The position numbers were made by a program, and so were the translations under genes. A DNA stretch of 64,000 nt from Apricaphanius iberus. Lineage: Eukaryota > Chordata > Actinopteri > Cyprinodontiformes > Aphaniidae. The stretch covers positions 147,807 to 211,806 of the forward strand of contig JAPXFQ010002679.1 of assembly GCA_028564705.1 (NCBI GenBank), written 5' to 3'. How positions within the stretch are numbered: the stretch's first letter is position 1; each line of letters opens with the position of its first letter. Under the pieces are notes generated by a model. The model worked only from the letters and a program-made list of their open reading frames with translations. It was not told where the DNA came from and ran no database searches. Positions 1 to 9,345 of the stretch are shown here, piece by piece.

Positions 1-60
1 CTTGTTGCGGACGCTCTGGATGAAATTCTTGTGGAAGTCACAGATGTAGAGATGCCGCAC
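1..60 (-). CDS. sap30l: SAP30L exon 2 (partial, continues left of window)
   Basis: This is the second coding exon of Sin3-associated protein SAP30-like, read on the minus strand. Translated from base 60 downward it gives 20 codons beginning VRHLYICDFHKNF, the invariant second half of the SAP30-family zinc finger. C69 and H72 (window numbering) complete the C2CH ligand set begun in exon 1. It is preceded on the minus strand by a pyrimidine-rich tract and an AG acceptor at 62-61, and exon 1 ends in phase 0, so the splice keeps frame. The remaining exons, with the Sin3-binding C-terminal domain, lie outside the window. SAP30 itself is the only realistic alternative; the exon 1 N-terminus favours SAP30L. 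Confidence 0.93.
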   Translation of the reverse strand, partial: MRHLYICDFHKNFIQSVRNK

Positions 61-1755
61 CTGGAAGGTCAACAGAAACGTAAAACACTGTAAAAGAAGG
101 CACGTTTTCTGCCACAGTCACGGCATAAAGGTATACCAAAGATTTTTACAAAGTTACACTTGTGACATCACAGAAATTTTCCATCACATGGTTCATCCTA
201 TGGTTTAAAGTCCCTTTAATAATATTTCAGAGCGGCTTTAATTTTCTCCGGGTGCGTTTGTGCTCAATACACGTTTGTCCTGATCTGCTGTTAAGACATG
301 CTGCCCATCAAAAATAATTTTTTTTGATAAACAAATCTCTTTATGTAGTTCATTAACTGTACATGTTTCTTATTATTCAGATAAAAGGTGGAAATTAGGT
401 AGGCTATTCAACCTGACAGTTTCTGCCTCTGGAAGGATGATGCGACCCCTCCCACCTGAAATACACCATGTCATCATTTCCAGGACATTACAGTTCTTGT
501 ATCATCAAAGCTGAAACAGTGAAAAAAAGCCACATTTCCACCTGTTGTATACACAAGAAGAACCATGTAAAGTTACTGTGATCAAGCAACATTGAAATGA
601 CTCTCTAATCTATATGCTTGCTTAAGTTGATGTATAAAAATATAGTTAAACTACTGTTTAAAAATACTGTAACTATAATTAGGTTGACCTTTTTTTAGCA
701 GAAGAAATAGCTGCTGATGTTCAATAAATAAAATCAACTCAGTTATGCTCATGTTTGTGAAAATATTGTGACACTGAAGCAGAGGTGTTTAAACCAAAAG
801 TTATCATTTTGTGATAATCCCATCCCGGAGCGTCTCTGGGAAATGGTAATAAATGAAAGAGATATCTGTTGGCATAAAAAAAATAATTACAAAACAAGGA
901 AAGAAAACTTGTCCAAAATGAGTGAGTAGAAATTTAAAAAGTATTATCTTATTCTCTGATACTCTCATCTCCACATGCATCATCATTACAAGTACCCCCC
1001 CTTATGTATTTTTTCTTTTTTTGTGTAATGTTTGGCAAAACTGGTTATACTGACAGTGTTTAGTAAACATTATTAGGCCTGGTTCACATGGTATAACTTT
1101 TTTAAGTAAAATTTATTTTATTCTTATACATATCTTTTATGTTTTTCTGTCTACCTCTTAACTTGCACCCTGAATGCTTCCGGAAGTAAACAATTTTCTG
1201 CTTTGAAAATGGTTAGAGCCGATTTATATTTTATATTTAACCTGATTTCACCATTTCAGTGTCTTTTCTTTCAACAACAGTGAATAGTTTTTGTTTCCTA
1301 AAACGCAACTTGTGTACCATTCTTAAAGTGTCATACCAAGCTACACACGGTAATATCCCTACTGTAATATTTGAGATGAATAGGCCTACATAAAGAGCAG
1401 AGAAATACACGTCTTGCAACTGTTTTTTGCCCGTTTCGATACTCGTTTCATTGAGGAGTTTCCAGAAGACTATGTCACTCCAAGAAACTTCATTTTCAAA
1501 TTCCATTTCGACATTTTACTGATATTGTTTTCATCGACGCTGGAACGGTGTACAGAGCAGAGTGTGTGTGAGAAAAGAGTGTGAGACAGCTGGAAGACGA
1601 TGCGGGCAAATAGAGCTGCCCTACATAACGCCTGACTGTTAAAGCCGCAGAGAACATGCGGGACTCCGTAAACACCAGCAGATCAACTACTGCCCGAGTC
1701 CAACGGTCTGATTTAAAGCGGAATACAGTAAATACACAGAACAAAGTTGTCTTAC
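61..1755 (-). other. sap30l: SAP30L intron 1
   Basis: The GT donor (GTAAGA, minus strand 1755-1750) and AG acceptor (62-61) bound a 1,695-bp phase-0 intron. It is AT-rich with no recognised transposon. A single 89-codon ORF on the same strand (1237-1506) is listed separately. Otherwise I see only low-complexity A/T tracts. Confidence 0.88.
1237..1506 (-). CDS. Uncharacterised small ORF inside SAP30L intron 1
   Basis: I do not recognise this 89-codon ORF. It starts at a true ATG in a strong Kozak context (A at -3, G at +4). It has an acidic N-terminus, a central hydrophobic segment of about 20-25 residues (roughly residues 33-58, containing YVGLFISNITVGILPC) and a basic tail (KLRFRKQK), the plan of a small single-pass membrane protein. 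It lies on the same strand as SAP30L, about 250 bp into the intron. It could be a chance ORF, a retained-intron product or an alternative exon; a possible GT donor (CAG/GTTAAA) overlaps its last codons. No homology is claimed. Confidence 0.22.
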   Translation of the reverse strand: MEFENEVSWSDIVFWKLLNETSIETGKKQLQDVYFSALYVGLFISNITVGILPCVAWYDTLRMVHKLRFRKQKLFTVVERKDTEMVKSG

Positions 1756-1941
1756 ACTCTTGTCGATATCCAACTTGAGCTTCTTCTGCGATATGCTCTT
1801 CTGGATCCTCTTGCTGAAGGAGGCGTTTCCAGCCGAGCGGCCGCAACGCTCCCCGTCCTCGATCAAACAGCAGCTCTGCCCATAAAACGGTGGAGCCGGC
1901 GGGCCGTCGTGGCTGTCCTCTTCTGTGCTGAACCCATTCAT
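1756..1941 (-). CDS. sap30l: SAP30L exon 1: start codon and first half of zinc finger
   Basis: These 62 codons encode the N-terminus of SAP30L, a subunit of the Sin3/histone-deacetylase corepressor complex in the nucleus and nucleolus. The chosen ATG (1941-1939) gives MNGFSTEEDS, the conserved SAP30L start, followed by a proline-rich linker and GQSCCLIEDGERC. C24 (or C25) and C33 supply the first zinc-finger ligands; C69 and H72 come from exon 2. A basic stretch KRIQKSISQKKLKL (residues 45-58) matches the region linked in this family to DNA, phosphoinositide and nucleolar binding. The exon ends at AGT before the GTAAGA donor. The linker before the finger is a few residues shorter than in mammals. 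No defect is seen. Confidence 0.95.
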
Positions 1942-2520
1942 TCTGCACGGTTGTGGTGAAATTCAAGACACACAATAACTATTCACCAGGAACAACGTCT
2001 ACATTCAAATCACACGTTGTGGAGGGTTTTTTTATCTACGGGACGACCCGACAGTTAGCCAACCAACTAGCTAACACGGTTTAGCAGCTAAGTTCGTAAC
2101 TAACAGCCTTCGTCGTCTGTGTCTGATCGATTAGAACGGGGATGTCTCCGGGTTAAAAACATTCCACTCATCGGATTCACGGTAGTGGAGAAGAAAAAAA
2201 GCCACGGCTAGCGCCGTTAAGCTACGATGCTAACCGGCGGAAGAAGGTGGACGAGCCGCCGCTGAGGCTGGAATTCCTTCGGTGAGAACCACCGCACTCT
2301 GTCCCAGGAGTCGCCCCGTTACTCCGTCGTCAACGAGCTTATCTGATTTCTTCACTAAGCATCGACAATTGGTCACAGCAATCAAAGCAACCTTGATGCA
2401 ATTATAACCCCGAAAACTGCGACACTCGTAGAATCAGTCGATACAATGGAACATGCACCGTCCGTGTGGCGGAAGTTTCTGCCCTGAACGGTGATTGGTC
2501 ATTTTTTCTTCTAGGGCGGG
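1942..2520 (-). promoter_or_regulatory. sap30l: Probable SAP30L 5' UTR and CpG-rich promoter
   Basis: Directly upstream of the SAP30L ATG, CG dinucleotides are much denser than anywhere else outside the LINEs. Two minus-strand TGACCAAT boxes (CCAAT cores complementary to 2368-2372 and 2494-2498) fit NF-Y sites, and a plus-strand GGCGGAAGTT (2468-2477) fits an ETS site. There is no clear TATA box, as expected for a housekeeping CpG promoter. The transcription start is not determinable from sequence alone; it could also fire divergently. Confidence 0.6.
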
Positions 2521-2697
2521 GTTAATTTACAAACTCTATATTCCCATTTGCTGTTGCAAGCATCAGTCGTCCACCGTTTTCTACTATGAAAAGGCTTCGA
2601 ATGTGGCGTTGTAAACAGTTAAATGGCCTTTTAATTACTTTGCACAAATAGGGGATTAAATACTTGAGTATCGGCTTTTGTTTCACAGTTAAGTTGA

Positions 2698-2729
<32 letters not shown>

Positions 2730-2863
2730 AAAAAAGAAAGAAAGAAAAAGTGTTTTCTCATAGTGTCACATTATATTAGAAGTCTTGAAGATTTTTTTAA
2801 ACCACTTTAAAGTATATTATTCAAGTAAACACCCAGGTACTTTTTTGGAGACAGATGATTCAC
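2521..2863. other. Short AT-rich spacer with a GAAA microsatellite
   Basis: Between the SAP30L promoter and the first LINE relic I see only low-complexity DNA, including the GAAA tract listed separately. The reverse-strand ORF here is made of this repeat. Confidence 0.6.
2694..2750. repeat. (GAAA)n microsatellite
   Basis: About 13 tandem GAAA units with one interruption (a run of five A) near the right end. Confidence 0.95.
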
Positions 2864-2915
2864 CGTGGCGACCCCTGAAGGGAAAAGCCAAAAGAAAAAG
2901 AAAACACAGGTACTG
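2864..2915 (+). repeat. Teleost interspersed-repeat tail
   Basis: The string GATTCACCGTGGCGACCCCT followed by AAGGGAAAAGCC and an A-rich GAAAAAG tail is a very common 3' end of fish LINE/SINE copies. Only the tail is present. The source family is not assigned. Confidence 0.5.
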
Positions 2916-2934
2916 TACCAATAAGAGTCCACCA

Positions 2935-3545
2935 TCTTAATGTCCACTACCTGGATGTGGGTCTGCGTCTCCAGACGACCACTACCAACTCCTTGGTTTT
3001 CCAAGCATTGGTCAGCAGGTGGTTCTGTTGGTACCAGGCAAAAAATTCCAGAGTTCACTGTTTGCATTCTGAGTCGTCCCCCCCTGTGATGAGTCCGACT
3101 ATGGCAGAGTCATCAGAGAAATGTTCTAGGTGGCAGCGTGGGGAGTTGATAGAGAAGGCAGGAGTGTTGAGAGTGAATAGGAACGGTGCCAGCAGAGTTC
3201 CCTGTGGGGCCCCCGTACTGCAGACCAGCGTATCAGAGACACAGCCGGCCCTGTGTCCTTACATACTGTGGGCGTCCTGTGAGGAAGTCCAGTATCCACT
3301 GGGACGTGTGGTGCTCCACTTCTGAAAACTCCAGCTTGTCCCTCAGAAGTCGCGGCTGGATGGTGTTGAAAGCACTGGAGAAATCAAAGAACTCGATCCT
3401 CTCAGAGCTTCCAGGCTTTTCCATGTGAGTCAGAGCTCGGTGCAGGAGGTACATGACGGCGTCATCCACCCCCAATACCGGGCTGGTAAGCAAACTGGAG
3501 CGGATCCAACGAAGACCTCACCAGGGGGCGAAGATGGTTGAGAAC
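2935..3545 (-). pseudogene. LINE reverse-transcriptase fragment (CR1/L2-like)
   Basis: Read on the minus strand this fragment encodes LINE reverse-transcriptase blocks in order: a DDAV-YLLHRAL helix, FFDFSSAFNTIQP (first catalytic Asp), the QWILDFLTGRPQYV block, a GAPQGT-LAPFLF block and an FSDDSAIVG block (SDD in place of YADD). One ORF covers 3233-3493; the more C-terminal blocks lie in other frames at 2940-3220, so at least one frameshift has occurred. Endonuclease and both ends are missing. It resembles the LINE relic at 55855-57125, which shares the unusual SDD. It is a dead, 5'- and 3'-truncated copy, inserted opposite to the tail repeat next to it. Confidence 0.82.
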
Positions 3546-4463
3546 TTCACGTATTCATGGACGATATTATAGTGCGGTCCTCTTTTACACCACAAGGTGG
3601 AAACAAAAGCTCATAAATGAATTTAGAAAGAAAGGCAGCAATACATTTCTTTGTCAAATGTTGTAATATTTTGGCAATATATTTGATGTTCTAAATAAGA
3701 TCTAAAGGAATGGTTTGTGAAATATTACGTTTTCTAAATTCATGTTCAAAGAATCTAAACATGTGGAACTATAGATTAATCCGTTATTTTTTCTAAGTTA
3801 TAAAAGGTTGGATTTTTCTTAATTGTAAAAAGTACAGCATTTCAGTCAGGTTAAGGTCTGAACTTTGACTTGGTCACTGGATCATGTTGATTCCTTTCTT
3901 CTTCAAACAATATTGTGAAATTGCGCCTGTGTTTAGTAAGTGTTGATTGGTTTAGCCAAAGATTCATCTGCCACAAGGATGATCCACACTGAAGTTTAGA
4001 GACTTTCACTTATTTCATTGTCAACTCAATTAACATTTTTTTATTTTTCTATCTATCGACTTACTCTTTTATGCCTTAAGTTCAACTCAAAAGTTCTGAA
4101 AGGATGGGAGGTAGTCACAAACCTGTCAAAACTGTAAGATGGGAATGCAGAATGACAATGACGAAGTGGTTTGACAGAAAGCAGAGAAAGCACCTGCATG
4201 CAGAGAGAGTTGACATTGATGGTACTTCATTGAGAAGTGCATAGATCAGCGGAATCTGTTTCTTCAAAGAGTCATTGTGGATGGTGATGCCATGAACAGG
4301 AAGGATGTCTAGAGGCAGTCAATCTTGCAACAAATCTGAAGAGGCCACTGACTGAAGACTGTTCCTGTTTGACAGTCTCATGACTGTCGTGACATGCTAA
4401 CAGCTCATTTTCCAGGTAACAGAGATGGTATTACACAGTAACATGTCCTGGATAACATCCTAA

Positions 4464-4464
<1 letters not shown>
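3546..4464. other. Non-repetitive spacer with a Tc1 relic
   Basis: Apart from the short Tc1 transposase relic (3832-3960) I see no gene, RNA or terminal repeat here. Confidence 0.5.
3832..3960 (-). pseudogene. Tc1/mariner transposase relic
   Basis: On the minus strand bases 3875-3832 translate to PSQSSDLNLTEML, a decayed form of the Tc1-family motif around the third catalytic acidic residue (WPSQSPDLNP-E). The upstream bases (to about 3960) keep weak nucleotide similarity to the preceding transposase region. Terminal repeats and the other catalytic residues are not recognisable. Confidence 0.6.
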
Positions 4465-4528
<64 letters not shown>

Positions 4529-4529
4529 C
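4465..4529. repeat. (ATT)n microsatellite
   Basis: About 21 uninterrupted ATT units, ending exactly at the left edge of the hAT element that begins at 4530. Confidence 0.97.
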
Positions 4530-5108
4530 CAGGCCTGGGTGATATATCAATATTAAAAATATATCGATATATTTTTAAATGAGATATGAAATTTGATCAT
4601 ATCACATATATCGATATACATAGTTCAGCCTGTGCTGTGATCCAAGCTGCTGACCAGGCGCGCTCAGCACTGCTTCCCGCGCCCCCACTTCTTCTCTTTC
4701 ACACACAGAGTGGGGAGGGGCTTGGATTTAAAAAGCTACTGAAAACCATGGACCCGAGATATGAGCTGCCCAGGTGCAACTAATTTGCACAGGAAGCACT
4801 GCCAGAAATGTGCACCGAAGTCAGGCAGCATCTTGCTGACCAACTCGCTAATGTGCAACATTTCGCGTTGACCAGTGACATGTGGTCGAGCAGGACTTGT
4901 GAGCCTTATATGAGTCTAACACTTAATTTTATTCAAGACTGGGAGATAAAATCAGCATGTCTCCAAACATGTGATTTCCCCCAAATTTTGGGTTTACCTG
5001 AATATTTGGTCTCACTTTGTGATAAAATATATCGGGATATATATCGTATATCAATATTTAGCCCAAATATATCAGGATATGACTTTTGGTCCATATCGCC
5101 CAGCCCTA
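4530..5108 (+). mobile_element. Internally deleted hAT transposon with 8-bp TSD
   Basis: The left end CAGGCCTGGGTGATAT and the inverted right end TAGGGCTGGGCGATAT are imperfect terminal inverted repeats. The element is flanked by the identical 8-mer TTATTATC at 4522-4529 and 5109-5116, the size made by hAT transposases. Subterminal AT-rich tracts rich in ATATCG occupy both sides. The middle keeps a scrap of transposase (separate entry). At 579 bp it is non-autonomous. The left duplication overlaps the ATT microsatellite, but the shared final C supports a true TSD. Confidence 0.85.
4697..4995 (+). pseudogene. hAT (ZBED-like) transposase fragment
   Basis: One reading frame gives a peptide with LKTMDPRYELP, FAQEALPEM, EVRQHLADQL, FALTSDMWSSRT and EPYMSLTLNFI, the region of hAT/ZBED transposases that carries the first catalytic Asp (the D in SDMWSS). 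An in-frame TAA (4781-4783) interrupts it. The zinc finger upstream and the dimerisation domain downstream are gone, so the product cannot be active. It sits inside the element 4530-5108. Confidence 0.75.
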
Positions 5109-5139
5109 TTATTATCCACCTCATTTGCTTTTGCTGCGC

Positions 5140-6051
5140 TTCAAAGATCCAGTCCGTAACTTTTACACTATAAAAAAAAATGTTGTGACACATTTTTCAT
5201 GTGTTTACAGCACCATAAAACTTTTCACCCGCAGACCACTTCTCCGGATGTACTGACTGAGTTTCGCTTTACAGCAGTATGCTACGTGCTACCAAACAAA
5301 CCCACCATTTTGATACTTGAGCTATGGGATTTCCACCAAAGAAACCAAAGAAGACGCTATCCGAAGAAGAGAGGAAAAGGAACAGGAGCTTCACTGCTGT
5401 AGACAGCTCATTATGATGATTAATACCGGGTCGCATTGGTTCTGGGCCCGTTGTGAATCAGGGGTAAGGAAAGTTAAAGCACACTGAGCCATGGAGCTGT
5501 ACACTGAAGCTCATGAACAGGCGGTTCCTATGTTACCTCGTCCTCTATAACAGCAAACCTCCCGTGGTTCCTGCTGCCTTAGCACTCATAGAGCAAAAGT
5601 CTGGGAGAAGACATAGGTGAGAGAAAACTTCCTTTTCTGTCAAACTGTGGCTCAGATCAGTTCAAAGTAGGATTAGCTTCTAAAACCTAGTGTTACAACT
5701 TTTCAGTTTTGTGTGGTCAGCTGCTGTGAGTGAGACCTTAGAGATACATTAGGACGTATGGATGCTGAACTACCTGTGTTGTAACTGGATTGGTGAGTAA
5801 TAAATGCTTGTTCCAGGGTTATTTGGGCATGATGATGTGATACAGTGCCGGGGAAACTGTTTGACGGTTTACCAACTGACGCGGCGTTAGTTTGATGTTT
5901 TGTTGTTTAGCTGGTGAGCTTGTAAAACCATCATTATACTTCTTCAGATGCTCTCCATGGAGATATATTTTTATGACGGTGACATTACGCCACAAGCCTT
6001 GAGAGGGCGACAGAAGGCAAATATCTGAAAAGTTATGGAATGTGTCTTTAA
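5140..6051 (+). mobile_element. DNA transposon relic with TIRs of about 25 bp and a basic ORF scrap
   Basis: The left end TTCAAAGATCCAGTCCGTAA and the inverted right end TTAAAGACACATTCCATAAC, each followed by CTTTT, form imperfect terminal inverted repeats about 910 bp apart. Near the left end an ATG at 5322 opens a short basic ORF (GFPPKKPKKTLSEEERKR), the N-terminal type seen in ORFs of some fish DNA transposons. It breaks after about 30 codons. A shifted frame resembles INTGSHWFWAR and ends at GG/GTAAGG (near 5462), a possible splice donor. No target duplication is clear. The superfamily is uncertain. Confidence 0.55.
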
Positions 6052-6695
6052 TCTTTCATCTAGCCGTATGGTTAGAAAGCCGGGCGGAGAGACATTGGAG
6101 TTCGGGAAATGATACCTGATCATTGTGATTGATTGAAGAGTTGATTTGAACTTCCTCCTTATCTCCCTGGTTTTGACCCTGTTCTGCATCCATAAAGCTT
6201 CTTTTTTTAACTCTTGTTATTGCCACTGTTACACAAGTCAAAAAAAGTAGAAGCAGACATTTTTCCAGCTGCATGGAATTCAAAACCAGAGTGAAAAAAA
6301 AACATGAACAAAAGTAAAAAAAACAACCAAAAAAAACAACAACAGACAAATCAGAACTACAGTAACAGAGCTGCTCCTATATGTTACCACCATGAACTGG
6401 AATGAACATTTTCAGAATACTTGCTGAGCATTGGACACAACAACCTTCCTTGTATTCGAAGTTCTAATCTTCTGCATGAGAACTACAGGTTAAATCCCCT
6501 GAGAAATTGTACAACCTTATATGGAAGCAGATGCGCTTTGTTCATTGTGGAATTGTGATTTCAAGGTTTCCAAATGAAATGTCCAAATAATCATCCCTCC
6601 ACCACTGTGTGTAAACAAAACTAGACGTTGGAATCTTTAGTCTTCTGCTGAATCCATTCCTTCTGTCCAGCTATGGTGAAATTGATAGTTTATAG
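6052..6695. other. Spacer with a SAP30L exon-1-like stretch
   Basis: No gene is seen. Bases 6640-6684 on the minus strand resemble the SAP30L start region (1915-1964); see findings. The remainder is A/T-rich with homopolymer runs. Confidence 0.4.
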
Positions 6696-7151
6696 TAGGG
6701 CTGCACAATTAATCGTATTTTGATCGTGATCACAATTTTGGTGGCCACAATTGAATGAACCTGATCGTGAACGATATTTACATTCAAGATGTGAGCTTCA
6801 CTGCGTGCCTCTTCATCATACACTGCCTCAACCAATAGTCTACCAACCACCAGGGGGCAAACGCATGGCTAAAGCTTCATTAAGCAGACCAAATAAAAAC
6901 CGCGCACCTGCCACTCAAAGACATGCAAAATGTTGGAGCAGTATGTCTGATTTCATGCCTATTACACGATCGTTTGCTATGCAGTATTTACTGCATTAAC
7001 AGGTGAGTAATAGTTGCTACGTAGCATGTAGTAAATACTAAGGATTTGGATGCAGGGAATGTCAAAGGCCTTTTCTGTATAAGTTGTAATTGTTTCCCAT
7101 AAATTGCACTTTGAGATTGCACTCTGCAATGACATATTTAGCTTGTACTTT

Positions 7152-7195
<44 letters not shown>

Positions 7196-7398
7196 TTTTT
7201 TTGCATTATTAATCATCTATTCTAATCTAAAGTTTTATTTTTCACACATTTTTATTTTTAATTTTTAAAAGTTTATAATTGGTGCAATAAAAATAGATAT
7301 TTTACAGGACTGGATGAATGATTGTGATTAATAATCGTGATTACAATATTGATCAAAATAATCGTGATTATTTTTTGGGACATAATCGTGCAGCCCTA
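6696..7398. mobile_element. hAT-type MITE with 8-bp TSD
   Basis: The left end TAGGGCTGCACAATTAATCG and the right end (CGTGCAGCCCTA) are inverted repeats. Flanks are GTTTATAG (6688-6695) and GTTCATAG (7399-7406), an 8-bp duplication with one mismatch. Subterminal regions are full of ATCGTGAT/ATAATCG motifs in both orientations. It contains an (AT)n run at about 7156-7192. It encodes no transposase. Confidence 0.85.
7156..7193. repeat. (AT)n microsatellite inside MITE
   Basis: About 19 uninterrupted AT units. Confidence 0.95.
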
Positions 7399-7406
7399 GT
7401 TCATAG

Positions 7407-9252
7407 AGCCAAAATAATTTAAATTCTTCTGGAAAAATGCAAATGTCCAAACTCTAAGACACATACTCCTTTAGCAAGAAGCATGTCCAATCTTTTTTTT
7501 TTTCATATAGGAGCTCTGTCGTACAGAGTGCAGCAAGTTCTTTTTATCGAAGTATCAAGAGCAAAACATAGTATTTCTTAGAAAACAGAACATAGATTGT
7601 TACATCAGCCTGCTGAGATATTTCTTTATTCCAAGTAGTGATGGGACATGACTAGTAGAACCACTGTTGTAGGGAAAACGTTTCAGTAGGTTTTTTGGGG
7701 GCGCTGTCAGTTGGATGTGTTGATCAAGCGGCTTCTCCTCCATAACATGCTATGTTTTATCTCCCTTACAACATTTAAAGTTACCCTTATCACCACTGAA
7801 AGCGGTAAAAACAAAATGATTTGTCGTGGATGGAGTCAAGCAAATTTTTTTCCCAGGGCAAAAGTTGTCTCTGTGAACTTGTTCGCCAACCTTCAGTATC
7901 CTTCACCTGATGCCCACTGTTGCTCTTGTCAGTCCGATGACTCCCAAAACAAAGAATCTCCTCTTGTATTCAAGGATGCCTTTTATTATCAATATATTTG
8001 TTAAAGCTCTGTTCCATTGGGTGACCATTTGATGTTAAGCATATTGTTATATTATGAGTGGGTTATCAAAACTCTAAGGAAACAATTTCTTTCAATTTGT
8101 GATATTTTTTCTGTGTTTTTGGTTTGAAACAGTTCCCTGATCTCAGCCTCATCCAACACCCTTATCATCCTTTCTGCAAAAACAACAGATAAATCCCGGG
8201 AAAGCTTCTCCGGAAGAGTAGAGGCTTTTGTGGCAGATTGGTTGTTTGAATTTATTTCAGAAGGCAGCAATTCCGAAGTGAGCTTGTGAATACCAGCCCT
8301 ATTTTGTTGTCATTTGCTTAATGCGATATTTGCTCTCACATTCAAATGGCCATACTTGCTGAGCTGATAGCTGAAAGAGAAAGCTTGTTTAATAGAGGGA
8401 AATATTGGAAGAGGTCACACCATAAAAGAAGTAATGGAAGACCAAAATACATTTGGAAAGCTTGTCTTTTTCTGAAATTATTTTAACCTCTAAACACTTC
8501 TAAGGGATATTTTTGACGATTGGATAGTGCAGGAATGTCATAGTCTTGTATCGCTTCCGGAATGGATGGCAATGCAGATTGTCCGCTGACTGATTGACTT
8601 TAAAAGGCTTAGATAATGAAGCAGCGTAACATTACCAGGTTTCTCACATTGCTATCATCAGGGAAATGACTCTAAGAGGCAATAAGATGTGAAGTGGTCT
8701 CTGAGTGTATTCAAAGTTGTCCCCACACCTTGATCTGGGAACAGGAGTGAAAAGCTGAGTGATATGACATCCCTGGAGACTCTAGGAAATGGCCTGTGCT
8801 GAGGAGCTATAATCACTGATGAGTAAATCACTGGTGCCTAAAAGCTCTGCCAGCTTCTGTGTGGGCAGAAGAAATGATTATGACATTAACATTAAAAAAA
8901 GTGTTTTAACACATTCAGTCACTAAGATGATTAAAGTGAAAAGGGTTGGGAATGTGCCCAAAGAGTCTATTTAAAGAGGGGGAGATTATTATGAAGAGCT
9001 ATCATAAAGTATGCAGATGATCCTGTCATTGTCTGAGAATTTAATTTAACGCCTTTAATGAAACAAACCAGACATGCATTAGTTTTTAATGTCTCACCTT
9101 TAGTTAATCTGTAATTCCGGACAAGGCCACAAATGTGTTTGTATCCATTCATCTTTATAATTTTGTGCTTTTTATGATTTATTTGAACGGTTCTTGCTCC
9201 ACGTTGTTAAATTGAGGACACAAGTGGAAGGACACAATTACTTTTAAAAACA
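7407..9252. other. Non-repetitive intergenic DNA
   Basis: I see no gene, RNA or terminal repeats. ORFs at 7711-8004 and 8052-8270 have no recognisable domain and no splice context, and are treated as chance. Confidence 0.5.
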
Positions 9253-9345
9253 AGTCCATCCATCCATCCATCCATCCATCCTTTATACCTACTGAATCCT
9301 ATTGAATGCGGAACTGGACATGTCGATTGGTGGCCGAAATCTCTC
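9253..9345 (-). repeat. Degenerate RTE-type tail with (CATC)n
   Basis: Seven CATC units followed by TTTATACCTACTGAATCC and GGAACTGGAC resemble, on the minus strand, the decayed 3' end of fish RTE elements, which end in GATG repeats. Only about 90 bp remain. Confidence 0.5.

Noticed and set aside
1496..1975. 159-codon minus-strand ORF overlapping SAP30L exon 1
   Set aside because: It starts at a non-ATG codon and is out of frame with the conserved SAP30L protein; it is a shadow frame across the exon and its intron.
9253..9280. CATC repeats as a CRISPR-like or functional array
   Set aside because: Short perfect microsatellite of the kind left by RTE tails; there are no spacers, and the genome is eukaryotic.
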